64,000 nucleotides of DNA from Stachybotrys elegans. Taxonomy: Eukaryota > Ascomycota > Sordariomycetes > Hypocreales > Stachybotryaceae. Below the pieces are notes generated by a model. It was given only the letters and a program-made list of their open reading frames with translations. It was not told where the DNA came from and did no database searches. Positions within the stretch are counted from its first letter, which is position 1; every line of letters starts with the position of its first letter. The translations under genes were made by a program, and so were the position numbers. The DNA lies in contig JAGPNK010000013.1 of assembly GCA_020746835.1 (NCBI GenBank), positions 558,001 through 622,000 on the forward strand, given 5' to 3'. Shown piece by piece: positions 34,864-45,036 of the stretch.

Positions 34864-34875
34864 AGCCTAGCTCTA
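34862..34875 (+). repeat. 14-bp direct repeat, right copy, flanking the GC island
   Basis: Identical to 33468-33481. Marks the right edge of the island, beyond which AT-saturated sequence resumes at once. Confidence 0.7.
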
Positions 34876-36707
34876 ATAATTAAGCTTTATATTTTATTTT
34901 TATAATTTAATATAAAATAAATCTCTTTTATAAATTTCTATTAATATCTCTTTATAAAAGACTAAAAAATAAAGCTTAAATAAAGCTAATCTATAATAGA
35001 TTAAATAGAGTATTATATAAATAGTATATAGTAAATATATATAAAGTTAATATTAAAATATTAATTCTTTTTTTAAAAACTTTAAAAATTAAATCTAAGA
35101 TATTCTATAAAATACTTTTTAAAAAAATAGTATATAATTATATACTCTATATATAGTAAATATAGTAAAGAAAAACCTTTTAGAATTTTAAAATATAAAA
35201 AAGTTAAACTAAATACTATATTACTAAATCTAAATCTTAGCTCTTTAAGAGTATTAAAAACCTACTAACTATAAGTATATTATATATAGAATATATATTT
35301 AATATATATTTATTATAATCCTTTTTTTTTTAGTAGTAATATTCTAAAAAAATATCTATCTTTTTTTTCTTTAAAATTAAAGTTAAAGCTATATATTACT
35401 AAATATTTAAAATATACTAAATCTACTAAAAATTAATTAACTATAAATTAAATATACTTTCTATAGTGGTTTTTAAACTATAGATATTTAAAATAATAGT
35501 TTTATATAAATTTAATATATATTAAGTATATATAGAGCCTATATTATATATTACTATTTTATATTTAAACTATCTTTTAATTTTTATAATAAATAAACTA
35601 TATATTTAAGTTATAGAAAAACTATATATAGTATTAAGTTTAGTTTTTCTAAACTAATATAAAGCTATTATAAATCTTAAAAAGAATAAATATATATAGA
35701 GTATATATAAATAAAATATTAAACTTACTCTTTAGTCTTTTTCTTTATTTTTTTCTAAATATTTATATTATAGTTTTTAATATATTTTTACTAAATACTA
35801 TAGATTTATTAAATATTAAATCTATTATTTTAGTATATATTATACTAAACTAAAGCTTAATTAATTATAAAATAAACCTTAATACTAAAGTAAATAAAAT
35901 AAAAATACTAAAATTAACTCTTTACTTTAGTTTTAATAGTATATTTCCTTATATAGTATTAATATATACTAGATATATATATAGTATATTATAAATATAT
36001 ATTTATAAAAACTTTAAAATAGTTTTTATTATTATATTCTTTTACTTTATTATAAACTAAATTTACTTTAGTTAATATATATTAAATATATATAAAAAAT
36101 TAATATTTTATAATAAACTATATATTCTTAATAATATCTTTAGCTTTTTTTTAATCTATACTATCTATATACTTTTAAAAAAAATAATAAATAAAGAATT
36201 TTATTTAAGTTAGTTTTAAAATAGTTAAGTAAAGTAAAATAGTTAATAATTTTCTATATATAAATACTATATATTCTAAACTAAGTAATTAATAATCTTT
36301 ATATAATAAGAATTTTCTATAAAAATTAATATAATAAAAATAATTATAAAAAATAACTTACTAAAGAAATTTAAAAATAATTTTAAATAATAAATAAAAA
36401 TAAATTTAATTTAAAAATCTTAATATTAATTAATAAATTAAATAAATCTATAATAGTATATAGTAAGTATATAGAATTAATATACTAAATATATATTTAA
36501 TATATTCTTTTATATTAATATTTTTTTATTAAATATTTATTTAATATTTATATTTATATCTAACTTATAATATATTTTTTATATAGTAAAATATAATTAT
36601 ACTATATATATAGTATATAATAAGATAATATCTATACTATATTTACTATAGAGTTTATACTATATAGTTTAATATATCCCTAGTATATACTAAAATCCCT
36701 TACTACT
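34876..36707. other. AT-saturated RIP block (right arm of the element)
   Basis: 1.8 kb with the same dinucleotide character as the left arm. No open frame; nothing else recognised. Confidence 0.85.
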
Positions 36708-36773
36708 CTAGATTTATACCCTACCTAAACTATACCTAAGCTAACATTGGACTTAAGCTAAGCTAGCCCCCCT
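36708..36773 (-). repeat. Right terminal inverted repeat
   Basis: Reverse complement of the left terminal repeat, about 45 of 50 positions identical and all differences transitions. GC content rises sharply just outside. Confidence 0.8.
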
Positions 36774-36779
36774 AACAAG
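36774..36779. repeat. Candidate right target-site duplication (aacaag)
   Basis: Matches 27889-27894 exactly and abuts the right terminal repeat. Confidence 0.55.
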
Positions 36780-36796
36780 CGGTTATATGTGGGTTC

Positions 36797-36911
36797 TCGA
36801 TAAGGTTAGTAAGGTTAGTTTGATGTAGATAATCACACGTAAAAAGGTCCGTTGAATCCGGAAGGTGCTGCCTGCTAGAACGTTCCGAAGCCACCAACAA
36901 TCAACAACGTC
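36797..36911 (+). repeat. Dispersed repeat family B, copy 1
   Basis: Begins tcgataaggttagtaagg and ends ccaccaacaatcaacaacgtc. A second copy in the same orientation is at 44538-44639. This copy has a 13-bp insertion (about 36855-36867) absent from the other. It starts 24 bp beyond the end of the RIP element. Looks like a solo LTR or other short non-coding repeat; no coding capacity. Confidence 0.8.
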
Positions 36912-37154
36912 CTGGAAGCTTTGACAGTCAAGGAAAGCCGAGCCCGTTATGATGAGGAGGTTGACTCTGTCTTCTCTCCATCTAACTCTGACCATCACTC
37001 TTGGGAGCAGGTAGAAAGCAGGGCGCACATGTGCCTCGCACCTGCTCCTCGGTGGACGCTTCGTGGAATCGGCCATGGTCGCCACTGCAGTTTATCTTTG
37101 TGATATTAAATTAATCTCCATTTCCAGCACTCTGTCACGATATGATGACACATG

Positions 37155-37287
37155 AGCCTGATGATGGCCTCGTTTTTCTCTCTACTCTTTACGACTGCAT
37201 GGGTTGCTGGGGCACTAGGCACCATCCCTACTGTTTATTTGCTCTCTACTGCTTACACCTCACACTGCACACTCTTTACATCATTAT
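37155..37287 (+). repeat. Dispersed repeat, copy 2 (truncated relative of the island 3' end)
   Basis: Homologous to 34727-34863; sequence upstream of 37155 is unrelated to the island, so this is a 5'-truncated copy. Confidence 0.75.
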
Positions 37288-37587
37288 AATGACACATGCT
37301 GTTTCTCTGTCAGCTCTCATGATGAGTGTCAATACATTATGCAACTTGGCCGAAATGAAGTAAAAGTTTATCGCGCAAGCGTGAACATTGTGAATTGTCT
37401 GGCATTATCCACCTACAATACATACATTAAATATCCTGCCGAATGCCAGCCTCCCAAACGCCGTTAAGCTAGCAAAGCAAAACACAATGCCTTGACCTGT
37501 GCTTGATGAAAGGAAAACTCTACTCCAAAGCGCGAGCGAGCATGTAGCGAGGGCCATGTTGCATCCCCCAATCCTTGTTACGGCTGC

Positions 37588-39137
37588 TCATGCTTTCTTC
37601 AAGTTAGTTCGCCAAAATGAGAATCTATTCTTGACCGACGACTCTGTCCGCTGGTCCGGAAATGTTGCCTGGAAAGCTGCCACGCACGCGGCGCGCCCGT
37701 TGTCTGGCCAATCGCGGATGAAGCTGTCTTGTGCAGGCCGCCAGCGAGCCGAAGATAATTTTGCGATATCCCCCTTGACCCTTTTTTTTTGGCCGAAGAA
37801 ATGTCCATCTTTTGTACACACTCGTTTTAGAGCGTTCCCCTGGGAACTGGTGTTGGAATGCGATCTCGCACGAGGGGCGATTGTCACCTGCCCAAGTGAC
37901 AATGAAATCGTCCTCTGCAGCCGTCCAGCGGCTTTGGAATCTTGAAGTGTCGCCTTTTCTCCTCAGATCTCGGACGTCTCTCCATCGGTCACTGACGGAC
38001 TCTCTCGTCTGTCGGCCGGGAAACTTCTCGTTAAATGCCGCAAAGAAGGCGTCCTCCTCTGACGCAGGCCATTCCCTAATCATGTCATCTTCCTCAGAAG
38101 ACCACTTGTAGACCAACTGTGGAACGTTTTTGAGATGGGAATTGCCTTCGAAGGATGCACCGCCTGCGTGTTAAAGCCTCGAGAGTTCGACGGCCAGGGA
38201 ATCGCGTCTCAAACGCTTCTTCAAAATCAGTGGGAACAAAGCCATGCCACTCCAGGATGAATTGATCTTCATCTGGCTCCCAGTCTACAAAAGCCGGGAC
38301 TGTGGATTGTGACTCTGCATTAAAAGTATCATCAGGCAACGTGGACGCGGGTTCGCTGCTTCGAAGCACATCCCGTTTTGCGCTGATTTCCATCAAATCC
38401 CTATCCGTATCAAACCGATCATAGAAACGGTCGCCGACCTGCTGAGGAGTCAGGTCTGGGTCTTGCAGGCTTTGGAGAAAACTGATCTCATCGGTGGTCC
38501 ATTGAGCAGATGCCTTGGGATCCTGCCGGCGATACATGCGGCTGAAGTCGAGGTTTTGCTTTCGTGCCTGATTCGCAAGGCCTTGATGAGTATATTTCAT
38601 GCCGTATTTCGCTTCAAACTTCTCAATAGCGTCTTCCCAATCAGTGGCAGAGTGAAGAAGAAGCTGCTCGAGGTATGCCCGGCGGCCTGCGGGCCAGGGA
38701 ACATTAGGTCCATTCTTTTTCCTGGATGGGCGCTCATTGGGTAATAGCTCCGCTGTACGCCGTGGTGTAGATAAGCTCTCGCGGCAGACTGGTTGCGCTT
38801 CACCACTTGTCTCTCGAGAGCCACCGACTAGGAGATCGATATCGGGCTGGGGTCGTTCTCGCTGCCCCTTAGTGGTGTCGTCTCGACCGACGCCGTGGCT
38901 TTGAGCTTCTGAATATGGCATCTCAGGGGCATGAGAATGGGATGAGGGCCGTGATATTGTGACAGGCCCTGGGCTGGGCCCATTGAGCGGTACTGACGCG
39001 TCTATGCCTCCTTCGAAGTCTCTAATCTTGTCCTTTGCACGGGGCGTCCCGACACAAGCTGTCCCTTTCCCTGGCTTGTTGCTGGTTGGATCTGACAGCG
39101 ATATTGGTAGAACTGTCAAGGCAGGGTCTACAAGCAA
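37588..39137 (-). pseudogene. Tandem Myb/SANT-like repeat protein with two +1 frame breaks at A runs
   Basis: One protein is spread over three frames. The first frame (39137 to about 38127) ends in repeats of the form W-x2-D/E-E-D-x-F-I-x-W ... AF-x3-FPGR-x-T-x4-R. A second frame carries two more (YKWSSEEDDMIREW, SRWTAAEDDFIVTW) and a third a final one (ARWRPAQDSFIRDW ... VKNRFSFWR) ending at 37588. The shifts coincide with A runs on the coding strand: five A at 38127-38131 and nine A at 37782-37790. One surplus base in each would account for both; the total length is then 516 codons. At least five related helical repeats follow a Ser/Pro-rich N-terminal region with a basic stretch (RPSRKKNGP). 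Probably a DNA-binding protein. Real decay, assembly homopolymer errors or slippage are all possible. The N-terminus may extend upstream, where 39022-39258 encodes a protein-like segment in another frame. Confidence 0.68.
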
Positions 39138-40682
39138 TGTTCAGCTGCAACGCAGTCTGTTCCCAGAGCTGTGGGATCAGTATGCCGTAAATAGTGCACA
39201 ATGCCAAGAAGTTGACAGGAGGCAGATCATTCTTCAAGCGAGAAACGAGTCGGTCCAAAGGTATTCAAGAACCCAGCTAAAACGATAACGCAGAATTTAT
39301 TGGCTTGCAACCTTCCATTCTGGTGTTAACTCGAAGAACAACGTCTCCCAGAACTGAGTCTCTTTTGCATCCTTATCGCTGAAAACGACCTAATGCACCC
39401 CTCATAAGGCTGATGAAGATCCGTAGCGTTGAGGTCTGGTGTTGGGCCAGTATAATCTCGATTCGCCCCTCCGGTCACGCAGAGTCTTCGGCCTGAGGCA
39501 CTATAGTTCCAAGGAGTGTAGAACCCAGTGCTTCATATCGAGCGGTTTCTGATGGCCATTCGAACAACGATTCTGATACTTTTCTACCTCCAGGGCCCAT
39601 TCGTGGCCTTGGCAACCCTCGACGCCATCTTTGCGACTCCGCATGGAAGATATCTGCGAGGTGCTGATCGGACTTGGTTGGTCGCCCTCGTCTGCTCCGC
39701 AACCATCTTGATTCGGGTCGTACTGCTAGCGAGGAATATTGTGTAAGTGAGATTAGTGCCAAAACGTTTAAGACTTGTCCTTGCAAATTATTGTAAATTG
39801 CAAAGGGCCAAAAAGCTTCAAGCGCTCTTGTGGTACGCCGTCCGCGAGTAGCTGAGCCTGCACAGAGTACCAAACCTCGAGAAGCAAGCTGGCTCGTAAA
39901 CGGGGAATAGTATTATTTGCAGATGTCGGGTGCAAAGGACAAACGCCACGTTGAGAGAAAACCCTTCGCGCGAAATACAGGCAGATCTGGGAAATACGAG
40001 CAGAGATGTGACGGCTGTTGAAAGCAGGGACGATAGTTTAGATAGCTATGACCCTGACCTTTGCCCACGGCCCTGATGATAACTTCTGCTGGCAGCGGAT
40101 GCCCTTTTGGTCAAGGATAAATCTTATTTGTACACCCGGATCCTGGGTTACCTAGTAGTAATAATTCAAATGGTGGGGATCACATGCGCTTGTCACTGTC
40201 CATTACATTAAAGATAAGAGATGCCTAAGTAACCAAGATGTGGGCATGTGACCAAACACTCATATGTACTGCATACATACGCCGGTAGACAGAAGCGAGT
40301 CACAGCCAGCAAAGTTCAGTGGGACAATGCCTCTTCTGTTGGGTGCCTAGCATGTGTGACCTGACTAGGGCTAAGACTAAAAGAAAAGAGTCACCGATCT
40401 TATACCTTAGTACATATCTCGGCGACACACAAAATTGGTGGGGTGCGATATCGTCCTGGTCCCTCCGTAACTTATCCGTTCTTGTAGCAGGACATTGCCC
40501 CATCAAACTTTGCGGGCTGTGACTCGATTCAGCCGTCTTCGGAGCTGCATCCCCCAGGGAAAAAAAAAAAAAAAAGAAAAAAAAATCCTCGAGCGACGAC
40601 AGCATTTTGTCGAGAGATATCCATCAGTCACTTCCAATATTAACGTCTTGTGGTGTCCACGAAACTTCGAACAGCATTCATC
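39138..40682. other. Intergenic region
   Basis: About 1.5 kb. Frames at 39475-39873 (leftward) and 39528-39746 (rightward) overlap each other and neither has recognisable content. A run of about 15 A plus A-rich sequence lies at 40561-40584. The last 100 bp form the 5' leader of the argininosuccinate synthase gene. Confidence 0.5.
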
Positions 40683-43342
40683 ATGGCTCCCGAACGTGTT
40701 TGTCTGTAAGTCATTTGCCACTCAATTATTTGTTTTGGTTCGAGCAAGATGACTGACCCTTGCCCAGTGCCTACTCTGGCGGTGAGTGGAGAGCTCCCGA
40801 AGCAAGATCATCAACACCAGCATCAGATGTTCTGACAAATGGACAGGCCTAGATACTTCAACTATTCTCAAGTACAGCGCCCCTATGTCTTGATTTGTAA
40901 CGGATTGCGGCAAGGAGAAGGCTTAGACGCTGTCAAGTCTTCGAGCTCGACGTAGAGACGAGACGACACTCAGCCAAGATGTGAGAATTGTTTAACAAGA
41001 GCTGACCAATGACTCCTAGGTGGCTCGTCCTTCAAGGCTATGAGGTCGTGTGTTTCCTCGGCGACTGCGGCCAGCAGGAAGACTTTGATGCCGTCAAGGC
41101 CAAGGCGCTGAAGCTCGGCGCTGAGAAGATGGTCATCGAGAACGTCCAGCAGGAGCTGATTGACGACTTGGTGTGGCCCGCCATCCAGTGTAAGTCTTCA
41201 CAGGCTGTTTATGGTAATGCAGCGGGTTCACTGACGGAATCTACCAGGCAACGCCATCTATGAAGGACAATGTAAGATAGTTCACCTCGCACGCTCTTCG
41301 ATGATATCGCTAATGCCCTAAAGACCTTCTCGGCACAAGCCTAGCCCGGCCGGTATTGGCCAGGGCAATGGTGCAAGTTGCCAAGGATAACAACTGCACG
41401 ATCCTCAGCCATGGATGTAAGTTGTCGTGGTTCAACTGGACTCATTACTGTCGCTGACACATAGCCCCAATCCTAGGCACTGGAAAAGGAAGACCAATTG
41501 CGCTTCGAGATGGCATGGAAGGCTTGTGACCCCAAGATGAAGATTATAGCCCCCTGGCGCATCCCTGCGTTCTTTAACCGATTCCAGTAAACATCCTTTT
41601 ATCTTCACTACTGCATATTCAAGCTAATTAGTCCGCAGGGGACGTGCCGACCTTCTCAAGTTCGCCGAGGAGCAGAACATCCCCGTCAGCTCCACTCCCA
41701 AGGCCCCCTGGTCTATGGACGACAACATCATCGTATGTATCAAAGGTCCTATTGCTTCCTCGTAATACTGACTATCGACCCGATAGCATTGCTCTTACGA
41801 GGCCGGTGTAAGTCCTTCTACTGCAACACCTCTCTTTGCGCCCTGTTGACCCTGAACTTGCTAGATTCTCGAGAAAACAGACATGGAGCCCCCGAAGGAC
41901 ATGTGGAAGCGCACAGTTGGTGAGGCGACCCAGCCTGCACACTTCTAGATTCTGCGCTAATGCCTCTTCGAAGATCCCCTAGACGCTCCCGATGAGCCCA
42001 CTCGCTTCACCGTCCACTTTCTCGAGGGTGTTCCCGTCAAGCTCGAAGTTGGGGGCAAGACCGTTACTGGCTCCTTGGAGATCTTCAAGGAGGCCAACGA
42101 GCTGGGCCGTGCCAACGGTAGGGCTGTGGACCGAAGGGCTTCAAGCGAGTACTGACGTAGTCCTAGGTATTGGACGTGAGGATATCGTCGAGTCGAGGTT
42201 CATTGGTAAGCCTGCTCTCAGGGAACGTTAACATCAGCATGCGATTGCTAATTTTTTCTTTCAGGATTAAAATCTCGTGGTTGTTACGGTCAGTTCCGTC
42301 TATCTCCTTGATTTTTTTATCATTTGTTATTGTTGGAGACGTCTTAGAGGTTGCGGATGCATTCATTGTCCATGTTTTGGCGTGCGCGGCCGGCGACGTA
42401 GATCATCGCCCCGTTGCAGGCGACACCTGTCCCATGGACTTTGACATGATGTACTAACCTTGTACGCAGATACCCCCGGCCTGACTATTTTGCGCAAGCT
42501 GCATCAAAACCTCGAGGTAAGTTGTCACCTCCCTAAGCATTGGATTGGCTCATGCTGCCGTGTTTGATATCCCTTGATGCGATTCCAGAGTCGTCTCTTG
42601 GGCCGAAATCCTCTTGCCGTTTGCAAGTGGAGCTGCCTCAAGAGCCCTCGAAAGCATAAAGCGCTCAGGCTACTGGCCAAACCCCTGAGGCCCATGGCCT
42701 CTGCAGTCCGGCCTTCGTGTGGCAGTCTTGACGAGCAATCTGGGCTTGTGCCATTGCCCATTGCAACACAATACCAATCCAGGGAGTCAAGATTCAACTG
42801 CGCATGGGCCAATCCAAACACTCTCCGTCTTTAACAATTATAGGGCTTCAGTTAACCATTGCTCAGGGTCTCGTGATGGATAGCAAGGTGCGCATCATTC
42901 GCGACCGTCTCTCGGATGACTGGGCGCAATGTATATACAACGCACGTAGCCCCCCGTCTTCAAGCTCTGTTGGATTAAACATTGCTGACATTCTTTCAGG
43001 GAATGTACTTTACACCTGAGAGGGAGTTTGTTCAGCAGGCGATATCTTTCAGCCAGAAGCAGGTTGATGGCAAGGTCGAAGCTCTGGCATACAAGGGCAA
43101 CGTTATCATCGTTGGCCGCTCCAGCGAGACATCCAATCTCTACAGCGAAGAAGAGAGCAGCATGGTGAGCCCCTGAAGAGGACCGCTTCGGATCAAAACT
43201 AACGTAGGAAATGCAGGACACTCTTAATATGGATTGGAGTGTCGAAGACACCACTGGATTTATTAACGTGAATGCTATACGCATCGCTAAGTATGGCGAG
43301 CGCAAGATCAGGGATGGCGAGCCCCTTTCCAAGCGCAAGTAG
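40683..43342 (+). pseudogene. Argininosuccinate synthase gene, 17 exons, with a 2-nt deletion
   Basis: The enzyme joins citrulline and aspartate using ATP to make argininosuccinate. Exons as read: 40683-40705, 40768-40781, 40847-40871, 41020-41189, 41248-41271, 41324-41416, 41477-41586, 41639-41732, 41787-41807, 41865-41919, 41974-42117, 42167-42205, 42265-42288, 42470-42516, 42867-42941, 43000-43164, 43217-43342. Signature segments are the ATP-binding [54 protein letters not shown] and YKGNV. All joins keep frame except inside exon 7. There, near 41488-41493, two bases are missing right after GKG, where the family has GKGND; translation would stop at the TGA at about 41529. The exonic total is 1,249 nt, two short of 417 codons, close to the family length. 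The exon 15 donor is GC (gcacgt) instead of GT. Either a recent pseudogene or a sequence error; otherwise well preserved. Confidence 0.85.
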
Positions 43343-45036
43343 ACAGATTTGGGATGCTAGCCTTCCAGCGCTGCAGAAGCTTCTGAGGAAGATGGGCGAG
43401 AATGGAATGGTTCGTGTTGTGCTTGGACATCACGAGCACAAGAAACAATAAGAAAAGCACTTGTGTAATGACTTCTTCACTGTTTCCTACGCAGGTTGTG
43501 GGCAAAAGCCCTGCGATAACTAATTGTCTGACGTGTGCGATTAAGCACACTGGAATGTATTGCTCCTTTCCTACTCTCTATGAAACTTTCTAGTCAATTA
43601 AATCTCCAAGTCCTGTATTCGCATGTAATAGTTTCTGGCTTGCAACTACACCGCCTGTCCTGCGCCAATGTCGCAACCTTTGTCTATAACTTCCGTACCC
43701 GAGGTGAGTTGAACGACGGAAACTCTGTCATAAGCCCAGGACTCTCGGCGAGCACAACCCTAATCCTGTCTCACCGAGCGAGCGCCGCTTCGCCATTCGA
43801 GACCGGCCCCGGCCGAAAAGACCTTCTTACCACGACATCCCACGTTGCTCAATGTGGATTTCACAATACATCCTGGCCTCTTGTCGGCCTTGATTACTAC
43901 CGAGTGCATACTGCCCCTCTTTCTTCACTCTGTTGGACGACTGCAGCGAGAACATTGAACTCTAGACCCCGCGGTGCCGTTCGGTATCAAAAAGTTCGGA
44001 TAACTACGTGCCAGCCTCACCGCGTCCTTACGGGTTTCTTGGTCAGCTCACGCCAGGGCTCAGTCGGCGACATCGGTGTGGTTCAGGCTGTACTCTATTC
44101 TCCCGCGCAGCCCGGTTCCGGCAGTCGCCTGTCATGGCAGGCTTCAGTCAAGCTTGCGCTGGAGTTCGTCCTAGCCGACAATGAGGCCAAGCAGACGACG
44201 TTGGCAAACAAAGAAAGCAGCCTCTGGCAGGCTAACAAATTCTGTTCATAACCTGAATTTTCCTTATGGCGCGGTGCTGATCCAACGCAGAGATCCAGAA
44301 TGGTGAGGCCAGCAGCAATCCTGTTGCTCGCTGGGTAGAGTCGGCTCCTAGCTAACCGGCCACCACCTTTTGACTATTTGGCCACCCCTTGTGGCTAATA
44401 GTGTGGATGTACGAGGTCAGGACTCCGATGACGCAAATTTTGCAGGGTCATTGTCAGGGCTGCCGACAAAGTAGCTAGCTGTAAAGGTCAGGATCCAGGC
44501 TGCCGCCAGAGGTCATCATCAAGGCCGCTGCCGAAGGTCGATAAGGTTAGTAAGGTTAGTTTACTGTGGATAATCACGCGTAAAAAGGTCCGTTGCTGCC
44601 TGCTAGAACGTTCCGAAGCCACCAGCAACCAACGACGTCTTCGTCTTTGAGGCTGACTGAGATGCTTCGATCCCATTATTGGATTGCGCGACGAGGAAAG
44701 GAATTACCAAGGTATCCGGACTCTAAGCTCTTGCTTTCCATGGAGCTGTGGCGGTTTTACGAGATCTGGGGTTCTGGGATCTCCGAAGCCTGTCACATCT
44801 CGACAGGCAGTTCCTTAAACTATGAAACTCACCAGGGTGGTACGGCAATGCCGAGGGAGGAAAGGATGCCTATGGGATGGAATTCGTCATGATGACAGGT
44901 AGGGAGCAAGGTATAGAAACTTGTATATGTAAGAAGGCAGCAAATATTGAACTTTGTGTAGTGGGCTAGTCATGTTCTGATCATGGCGCTGATTTAACAA
45001 CAGCCCAGTACGCCAGAATAAGGATAATATTTATCT
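43343..45036. other. Intergenic region with a dispersed repeat
   Basis: 1.7 kb. A rightward frame at 43535-44251 has no recognisable motif and an unconvincing composition, so it is not called. Repeat family B copy 2 lies at 44538-44639. Confidence 0.5.
44538..44639 (+). repeat. Dispersed repeat family B, copy 2
   Basis: Same orientation as 36797-36911 and about 85-90% identical by eye apart from the 13-bp gap. Shared blocks include aatcac-cgtaaaaaggtccg and ctgcctgctagaacgttccg. Confidence 0.8.

Larger units (their letters stand above)
27895..36773. mobile_element. RIP-degraded DNA transposon-like element, about 8.9 kb
   Basis: The element is bounded by imperfect terminal inverted repeats and a 6-bp direct repeat. 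Apart from one nested island it is extremely AT-rich (dominated by TATA, CTAA and TTAG words). I saw no CpG in the main interior and only scattered CpA and TpG; residual C is almost all in CpT or CpC, the end state of RIP (CpA to TpA). No coding frame survives, so the superfamily cannot be read from protein. Terminal inverted repeats with 6-bp duplications are unlike hAT (8 bp), Tc1/mariner (TA) or PIF (3 bp). Polinton/Maverick elements duplicate 6 bp, but they are usually longer. Assignment left open. Confidence 0.75.

Noticed and set aside
39475..39873. 132-aa leftward frame upstream of the Myb-repeat gene
   Set aside because: No recognisable domain and no convincing splice to the downstream gene; overlaps an equally unsupported frame on the other strand.
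43535..44251. 238-aa rightward frame after the argininosuccinate synthase gene
   Set aside because: No motif, no consistent hydrophobic pattern, and composition typical of random GC-rich sequence.
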